Program-made: the position numbers and the translations under genes
Notes under the pieces: model-generated
Database searches by the model: none
Told to the model about the DNA's origin: nothing
Seen by the model: the letters and a program-made list of their open reading frames with translations, nothing else
In this document: positions 1-6,885 of the stretch, one piece after another
How the letters are laid out: the number at the start of each line of letters is the position of its first letter
Position numbering within the stretch: position 1 is the first letter of the stretch
From: Gammaproteobacteria bacterium
GTDB lineage: Bacteria; Pseudomonadota; Gammaproteobacteria; Arenicellales; JAHEKD01
DNA length: 6,885 nt
NCBI GenBank assembly: GCA_024638545.1
Contig: JAHEKD010000141.1
Location: 1 to 6,885, forward strand
Reading direction: 5' to 3'

Positions 1-981
1 GAGTCGACCGAACAGAGCAGTGAACTGCTGGAAATGCTGCAAATTATTTTCCTGGTCATTCTGATCATCACTATTCCGTTAACGGCTGTGGTCATTCGAA
101 TGCTCTCAAAAAAATCTGTAGCCGGGATCGGTGAGGTTAGTCAGGCTGCATTTGCCATCGAACGCGGGGAACTTGACCGACGTGCCAGTGTCTCTTCGAA
201 GGATATTGAAATACAGCAGTTGGCTGAAACCTTCAACAGCATGGCGGAGAGGATTCGAGGATTAATCACCGAAATGCGTGAAATGATAGATAACATTGCC
301 CATGATCTACGCAGCCCTATTGCCAGGATCAGGGCGATCTCAGAGTCAGCACTTTCGTCAAAATACGAATTAACAGCTGAACAATACAAAACATCGATTA
401 TGGATACACTTGAAGAATGTGACCGCCTCATCCATTTAATTAACACGACGCTGGACGTGGCCGAGGCCGAAGCAGATATATCTAGCCATGAGAAAAAATG
501 GGTTGACTATTCGCAGCTGGTTCTGGAGGCTTGCGAATTGTACGAGCCGCTTGCCGAACAAAAATCAATCACATTCAGCAACGACATCGTCCCTGATTGC
601 AAGGTGTTCGGCAATCAGCAAAATTTGCAGCGCATGATCATCAATCTTATCGATAACGCATTGAAATACACGCAATCGGATGGGCAGGTGGATGTGGCAT
701 TATCGCAGCGTGACGATAAGATTATCTGCAGCATTCGGGACAACGGAATGGGTATTCCCGGCGCGGATATCAAGAAGGTATTTCAGCGTTTTTATCGCAC
801 AGATTTGAGTCGCGGCGAGCAGGGCTGCGGTCTGGGTCTGAGTTTTGCCATCGCGGTTTGCCGAGCACACCACGGCGATATAACGCTTGATAGTCAACTG
901 GGTGCGGGCAGCAAGTTCACTGTAATTTTACCGAATTTTGATAACACTTGGAATTCCGGGGGCACAATACTTAATTCATGA
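1..981 (+). CDS. Sensor histidine kinase, C-terminal part (5' end outside window)
   Basis: The frame is open from base 1, so the true start and the periplasmic sensor region lie to the left; the ATG at 34 falls just before a membrane segment and is not taken as the start. Counting from base 1, residues about 13-32 form the second membrane helix, 33-85 a HAMP linker, and H101 in HDLRSP is the phospho-acceptor of the dimerisation domain. The ATPase domain follows, with N-box N215/N219 (NLIDNALKYT), G1 box DNGMGIPG from D247 and G2 box GCGLGLSFA from G275. The protein is thus an inner-membrane kinase that would phosphorylate an OmpR-type response regulator, normally encoded just upstream; the signal is unknown. 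The ATPase domain ends normally at FTVILP, and the following 13 residues form an extra tail, the last nine of which are encoded by the palindrome at 951-1006. It converges on the tmpAB operon. Family assignment is secure; the substrate is not. Confidence 0.93.
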   Translation, partial: ESTEQSSELLEMLQIIFLVILIITIPLTAVVIRMLSKKSVAGIGEVSQAAFAIERGELDRRASVSSKDIEIQQLAETFNSMAERIRGLITEMREMIDNIAHDLRSPIARIRAISESALSSKYELTAEQYKTSIMDTLEECDRLIHLINTTLDVAEAEADISSHEKKWVDYSQLVLEACELYEPLAEQKSITFSNDIVPDCKVFGNQQNLQRMIINLIDNALKYTQSDGQVDVALSQRDDKIICSIRDNGMGIPGADIKKVFQRFYRTDLSRGEQGCGLGLSFAIAVCRAHHGDITLDSQLGAGSKFTVILPNFDNTWNSGGTILNS

Positions 982-982
982 A

Positions 983-1006
<24 letters not shown>
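951..1006. repeat. Perfect 56-bp palindrome between convergent genes
   Basis: The left arm 951-977 and right arm 980-1006 are exact reverse complements of 27 bases, and the central AT (978-979) completes the symmetry. Each outer end is GAATTC, the inner part of each arm contains GGGGGCAC or its complement, and symmetry stops sharply at 950/1007. The left arm carries the end of the histidine kinase (stop 979-981) and the right arm the end of tmpB on the minus strand (stop 983-985), so both C-termini are encoded by the repeat. No T-run follows on either side, so it is not a standard intrinsic terminator, although a hairpin could still stop transcription or protect 3' ends. It resembles REP/BIME-like dispersed palindromes mobilised by Y1 (RAYT/IS200-like) transposases. 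That resemblance is an unverified recollection; no transposase is present here. Confidence 0.9.
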
Positions 1007-2888
<1,882 letters not shown>

Positions 2889-3107
2889 TTAGTCCGCATT
2901 TCTCACCGGACTACGTAGCGAGACGGTTAAAGGATGCGTCCTATGGGTGTTACGACCAAAGGCCGGCATTATGTTATCAGCATATGTGCCGGCACAAGGG
3001 CCCGCAGGCATCGTTGACGCTATGTCGAGGACCCTGACCGAGTAAAATGCCCACAGGGCGTGGCAAGGGACCGTCGCAGTAGCAGGGTGGTGAGAAATGC
3101 GGGTTAG
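2889..3107 (+). ncRNA. Candidate structured RNA, about 219 nt, branched with a 19-bp closing stem
   Basis: The ends 2894-2907 and 3089-3102 are exact 14-base complements 181 bases apart. The stem grows to 19 bp (2889-2907 with 3089-3107) by adding U-G, G-U, A-U, U-A and U-G pairs. Inside it, 2911-2914/3079-3082, 2918-2921/3074-3077 and 2924-2927/3070-3073 continue the rod with small bulges. Further hairpins are 2931-2942 (AGGA-UGCG-UCCU), 2962-2993 (GCCGGCA/UGCCGGC plus an inner UAUG/CAUA), 3007-3026 (GGCAU/AUGUC capped by CG-UUGA-CG) and 3047-3061 (AUGCCC-ACA-GGGCGU). Five G-U wobbles pair only in the plus-strand transcript, so that strand is the likely RNA. It may be a free RNA or a leader of pgm, whose ATG is 78 bases beyond. 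I do not recognise it as 6S, tmRNA, RNase P, a known riboswitch, a group I/II intron or a retron. The fold was drawn by hand, without energy calculation. Confidence 0.55.
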
Positions 3108-3173
3108 GACCTGTTTGATTGTGCAGACCATCGATGCCCGCGAGCAGGCAACAGAGCTCGTATAGATATTTAA

Positions 3174-4814
<1,641 letters not shown>

Positions 4815-4839
4815 TTTAGCGCCTGCTTTTGCGTAACGG

Positions 4840-4868
4840 TTGAAGCCAGAACGATTTCACGCTATCTT
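4840..4868 (+). promoter_or_regulatory. Possible sigma-70 promoter for the HupE-like/acyl-CoA dehydrogenase operon
   Basis: TTGAAG (4840-4845) and TATCTT (4863-4868) are 17 bases apart and each matches four of six consensus positions. Transcription would start near 4875, next to the inverted repeat at 4880-4901 and about 65 bases before the TTG start. Short hexamer matches of this quality occur by chance, so confidence is low. Confidence 0.3.
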
Positions 4869-4883
4869 CACGTTCTGTTGGCT
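4844..4883 (+). terminator. Hairpin after pgm, possible terminator or attenuator arm
   Basis: AGCC-AGAACG (4844-4853) pairs with CGTTCT-GGCT (4871-4876 and 4880-4883), leaving GTT bulged and a 17-base loop. Only AATTT follows, so it is a poor intrinsic terminator. Its right foot, GGCT 4880-4883, is also the left foot of the inverted repeat at 4880-4901, so both hairpins cannot form in one transcript. Confidence 0.3.
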
Positions 4884-4901
4884 AATTTGCATGGATTAGC
4901 C
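4880..4901. promoter_or_regulatory. Perfect 7-bp inverted repeat, operator- or hairpin-like
   Basis: GGCTAAT (4880-4886) and ATTAGCC (4895-4901) are exact complements around an 8-base spacer. The size fits a dimeric regulator site just downstream of the possible promoter at 4840-4868, or an RNA hairpin 39 bases before the TTG start. It competes for GGCT with the hairpin at 4844-4883. No T-run follows. Confidence 0.4.
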
Positions 4902-4930
4902 GTACCCTAAATCTTGACTCTGACACATAC

Positions 4931-4935
4931 GAAGG
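4931..4935 (+). promoter_or_regulatory. Ribosome binding site deciding the TTG start of the HupE-like gene
   Basis: GAAGG lies five bases before the TTG at 4941. An in-frame stop at 4908-4910 and the absence of any ATG until well inside the mature protein leave only non-ATG starts. The alternative TTG at 4914 has no purine-rich site before it. Confidence 0.55.
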
Positions 4936-4940
4936 TTCGC

Positions 4941-6095
4941 TTGTCACTAATACTATCCAGAACTCTCAGGCTGCTTGCCCTGTTTTTCACCCTGCTTGCC
5001 AGCAACCTGTGCTTTGCGCATGCTGAGGGTGAGGACTATGTTTTTGTAAATTTTTTTGAGCAGCGCATAAACGGAGAGTTCCAGATAAACTTCGAGGACT
5101 TGTCTGAGAAGCTTTCCATCGTGATTCCGGAAACAGAGAGTGCAGCACTGGCCGCGGTACAAAACACGGCTCAGCAGGTCCAGGAATACATTGCCGGGAA
5201 TTTTTCAATCTCAACTACAGCCGGTGAAACACTGAAGCTCAACTTCACTGAAGCCAAAATTCTTCCCGACAGCACCTATGCCCAATATCTGTTTGATATC
5301 GAAATTAGCGAGCTTCCCGATAAACTCGTGATTTCGCACGGCATGTTCTACGAGAACGACCCAAATCATCGCGGCCTGTTTTTGATTCAGTATAATGCAC
5401 TTGAAGACAAGGACTACGGCGCTGAATATACCGCCCTGGTATTTAACCCGAATAACAGCGTGCAGACACTTGACCTGAGAAGAGTCCCCGGTCTGCTTGA
5501 TTCGCTGGGAATGGTATGGCAGGGTATGCTGCATATCTGGAAGGGCCTTGACCACGTTCTTTTCATTCTGGCTTTGATTCTGCCTACTGTGCTGACGCGA
5601 CGGGGGAGCAGCTGGCAAGCCGTTGATAATTACAAAACGTCTCTGTGGCAATTACTTAAAATTGTTACGGTTTTCACGCTTGCGCATTCATTCACGCTGC
5701 TGCTCGCAGCGCTTGAGATTATTAAAGTTAATTCGCGATTTGTCGAGTCGATGATTGCGTTATCAATCATACTGGTTGCCGCCAACAATCTCAGCCAGTC
5801 AGTAAAGCGGGGATCACTATGGGTCATACTTTTTCTCGGCCTTTTTCATGGACTCGGTTTTGCTTCCGTCATGGGTAATCTACCCTTCAGAATGGGTGAT
5901 CTTGTGAAGATGGTGATCCGATTTAACATCGGTGTTGAAATCGGACAGATTGTTATAGTATTACTGCTGTTTCCAGTGCTGTATGCGCTCAGGCATAAAC
6001 CCTTCTACAATACTGCAATCCTGAAGGGTGGTTCAGTTATTTTAATACTCATTGCAAGTTTCTGGTTTTTGCAAAGAGCCCTGAATTTAGGTTAG
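4941..6095 (+). CDS. HupE/UreJ_2-type membrane protein with secreted N-terminal domain
   Basis: The 384-residue protein begins with a signal peptide (two arginines, then a hydrophobic stretch LLALFFTLLASNLCF, likely cleavage after AHA near residue 28). An extracytoplasmic domain of about 155 residues and a C-terminal block of about six membrane helices follow. Family marks in the helices are H198-I-W-K-G-L-D-H205, A-H249-S-F-T-L and F-H303-G-L-G-F, a set of intramembrane histidines and an aspartate consistent with metal handling. HupE relatives are linked to nickel uptake, but the larger HupE/UreJ_2 group with this secreted domain has no proven substrate as far as I know, so nickel or another metal is only a possibility. 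No hydrogenase or urease gene is in view. The start is TTG at 4941 (see its ribosome site). The stop lies 2 bases before the next gene, implying co-transcription. Confidence 0.82.
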   Translation: MSLILSRTLRLLALFFTLLASNLCFAHAEGEDYVFVNFFEQRINGEFQINFEDLSEKLSIVIPETESAALAAVQNTAQQVQEYIAGNFSISTTAGETLKLNFTEAKILPDSTYAQYLFDIEISELPDKLVISHGMFYENDPNHRGLFLIQYNALEDKDYGAEYTALVFNPNNSVQTLDLRRVPGLLDSLGMVWQGMLHIWKGLDHVLFILALILPTVLTRRGSSWQAVDNYKTSLWQLLKIVTVFTLAHSFTLLLAALEIIKVNSRFVESMIALSIILVAANNLSQSVKRGSLWVILFLGLFHGLGFASVMGNLPFRMGDLVKMVIRFNIGVEIGQIVIVLLLFPVLYALRHKPFYNTAILKGGSVILILIASFWFLQRALNLG

Positions 6096-6097
6096 TG

Positions 6098-6885
6098 ATG
6101 AACGTAAAATATACCCAAAAGCAAAATCAACTCTATTCGGATGTCGTCGATTTTTCAAAAAATAATCTCTCGGAATCGGCAGATCAGTTTGATCGTAAAA
6201 AATGGCAAAAATGTGCTGAATTTGGCGTTCTGGGCTGGTTCATTCCCGAACAATACGGTGGCAGGGGTCTGAGCGTTGTTAGCACAGTGTATGCCCTGGA
6301 GGCTTTGGGATACGGTTGCCCTGATAATGCGCTGACGTTAGGATTAAACGGCCAGATGTGGAGTGTCCAGGAACCTATCCTGCAGTTTGGCACAGAAGAG
6401 CAGAAAAAGCACTACCTACCCAGACTTTGCGGCGGTGAGCTGATAGCCACACATGCCATGACCGAAAAGGGCAGTGGCTCTGATTCTTTCAGTCTCGCGA
6501 CCACGGCGAGAGCCGTTGATGGTGGTTACCTGATAACCGGCAACAAATCATACCTGGGACTTGCTCCTGTCGCCGACCTTGCGCTGGTATTTGCCAATAC
6601 CAATCCTGATGCCGCCCAATGGGGAATCTCGGCATTTCTTGTTGATACCCACACCGCTGGCGTCAGTGTGGGTCCTGGTCTTGAGAAGATGGGTTTAAAA
6701 TCCAATCCGCTTGGCGAAATTGAGTTTACAGACTGTTTTGTCGCTGAATCGCAGCGACTGGGGCCCGAGGGCATCGGCGTAAGCCTGTTTACCCAGTCCA
6801 TGGACTGGGAGCGCGGATTTGTATTTGCCTCACATGTGGGATCGATGGCCAGGCAGCTCGATCAGTGCATTGAATTCAGCCGCAA
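6098..6885 (+). CDS. Acyl-CoA dehydrogenase family flavoprotein, N-terminal 262 residues (cut by window end)
   Basis: The frame runs open to the right edge. Residues about 5-115 match the all-helical N-terminal domain (VLGWFIPEQYGGRGL; LQFGTEEQKKHYLPRLCGGE). Residues 120-220 match the beta-barrel middle domain, with the FAD/substrate segment MTEKGSGSD at 121-129 (usual form TEPxAGSD), followed by GLEKMGLKSNPLGEIEFTDCFV. The catalytic glutamate and the rest of the flavin domain lie beyond the window. The usual K-x-(F/W)-ITN motif of the middle domain reads KSYLGLAPVADLALVFA, so this is a divergent member. Such enzymes form alpha,beta double bonds on acyl-CoA or on carrier-protein-bound acyl or aminoacyl groups; the substrate cannot be told here. 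The ATG at 6098 is 2 bases after the HupE-like stop, with AGG at 6090 nearby; a GTG at 6095 directly precedes it in frame. Confidence 0.9.
   Translation, partial: MNVKYTQKQNQLYSDVVDFSKNNLSESADQFDRKKWQKCAEFGVLGWFIPEQYGGRGLSVVSTVYALEALGYGCPDNALTLGLNGQMWSVQEPILQFGTEEQKKHYLPRLCGGELIATHAMTEKGSGSDSFSLATTARAVDGGYLITGNKSYLGLAPVADLALVFANTNPDAAQWGISAFLVDTHTAGVSVGPGLEKMGLKSNPLGEIEFTDCFVAESQRLGPEGIGVSLFTQSMDWERGFVFASHVGSMARQLDQCIEFSR

Noticed and set aside
2960..3002. GGCCGGCAT with a GC-rich stem recalls the start of an HDV-like ribozyme
   Set aside because: The remaining pairing (second stem, catalytic cytosine context) of the double pseudoknot could not be built; the hairpin is simpler.
2889..3107. 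Retron ncRNA, integron attC site or a small inverted-repeat transposon
   Set aside because: There is no reverse transcriptase or integrase nearby, the GTTRRRY core is not satisfied at 3103-3109, and no convincing target duplication flanks it (only TGATT at 2886-2890 and 3116-3120).
2889..3131. An 80-codon minus-strand open frame in the gap between tmpA and pgm
   Set aside because: It has no recognisable family and it overlaps the RNA candidate on the opposite strand, where G-U pairs favour the plus transcript.
5211..5651. A 146-codon minus-strand open frame inside the HupE-like gene
   Set aside because: It lies wholly antisense to a well-supported gene and has no family resemblance; it is a coding shadow.

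Overview
The window looks like chromosomal DNA from a Gammaproteobacterium, probably a free-living or marine one. This is an inference from gene content (a QseC/PmrB-like histidine kinase, a phosphonate-oxygenase pair, a HupE/UreJ-type membrane protein and an acyl-CoA dehydrogenase), from short intergenic spaces and from a roughly balanced base composition by eye. No marker gene fixes the taxon.

Layout: (1) 1-981, plus strand, the 3' part of a sensor histidine kinase gene whose start lies left of the window. (2) 951-1006, a perfect 56-bp palindrome that supplies the last codons and stop of the kinase and, on the other strand, the last codons and stop of the next gene. (3) 983-2721, minus strand, a two-gene operon with a 4-base ATGA overlap. 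It encodes an Fe(II)/2-oxoglutarate dioxygenase (TmpA-like) and an HD-domain mixed-valent di-iron oxygenase (TmpB/PhnZ-like). Together these are predicted to oxidise 2-trimethylaminoethylphosphonate to glycine betaine and phosphate. (4) 2722-3185, a 464-base gap between divergent genes. It holds an AT-rich leader for tmpA and, at 2889-3107, a sequence that folds on paper into a branched RNA closed by a 19-bp stem. (5) 3186-4814, plus strand, a PGM1-type phosphoglucomutase. (6) 4815-4940, a short control region with two mutually exclusive hairpins and a possible promoter. (7) 4941-6095, plus strand, a secreted-domain HupE/UreJ-like membrane protein starting at TTG, followed after 2 bases by (8) 6098-6885, an acyl-CoA dehydrogenase cut by the right edge.

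How the parts fit: the clearest functional unit is tmpAB, a compact route to phosphorus plus an osmolyte/nitrogen source. No phosphonate transporter or regulator is visible beside it, so uptake must be encoded elsewhere. The phosphoglucomutase is a housekeeping sugar-phosphate enzyme with no obvious link to tmpAB. The HupE-like and acyl-CoA dehydrogenase genes look co-transcribed and may begin a longer lipid or acyl-modifying operon to the right. The items most worth attention are the structured RNA candidate, the palindrome shared by two convergent genes, and the alternative-hairpin region upstream of the HupE-like gene.
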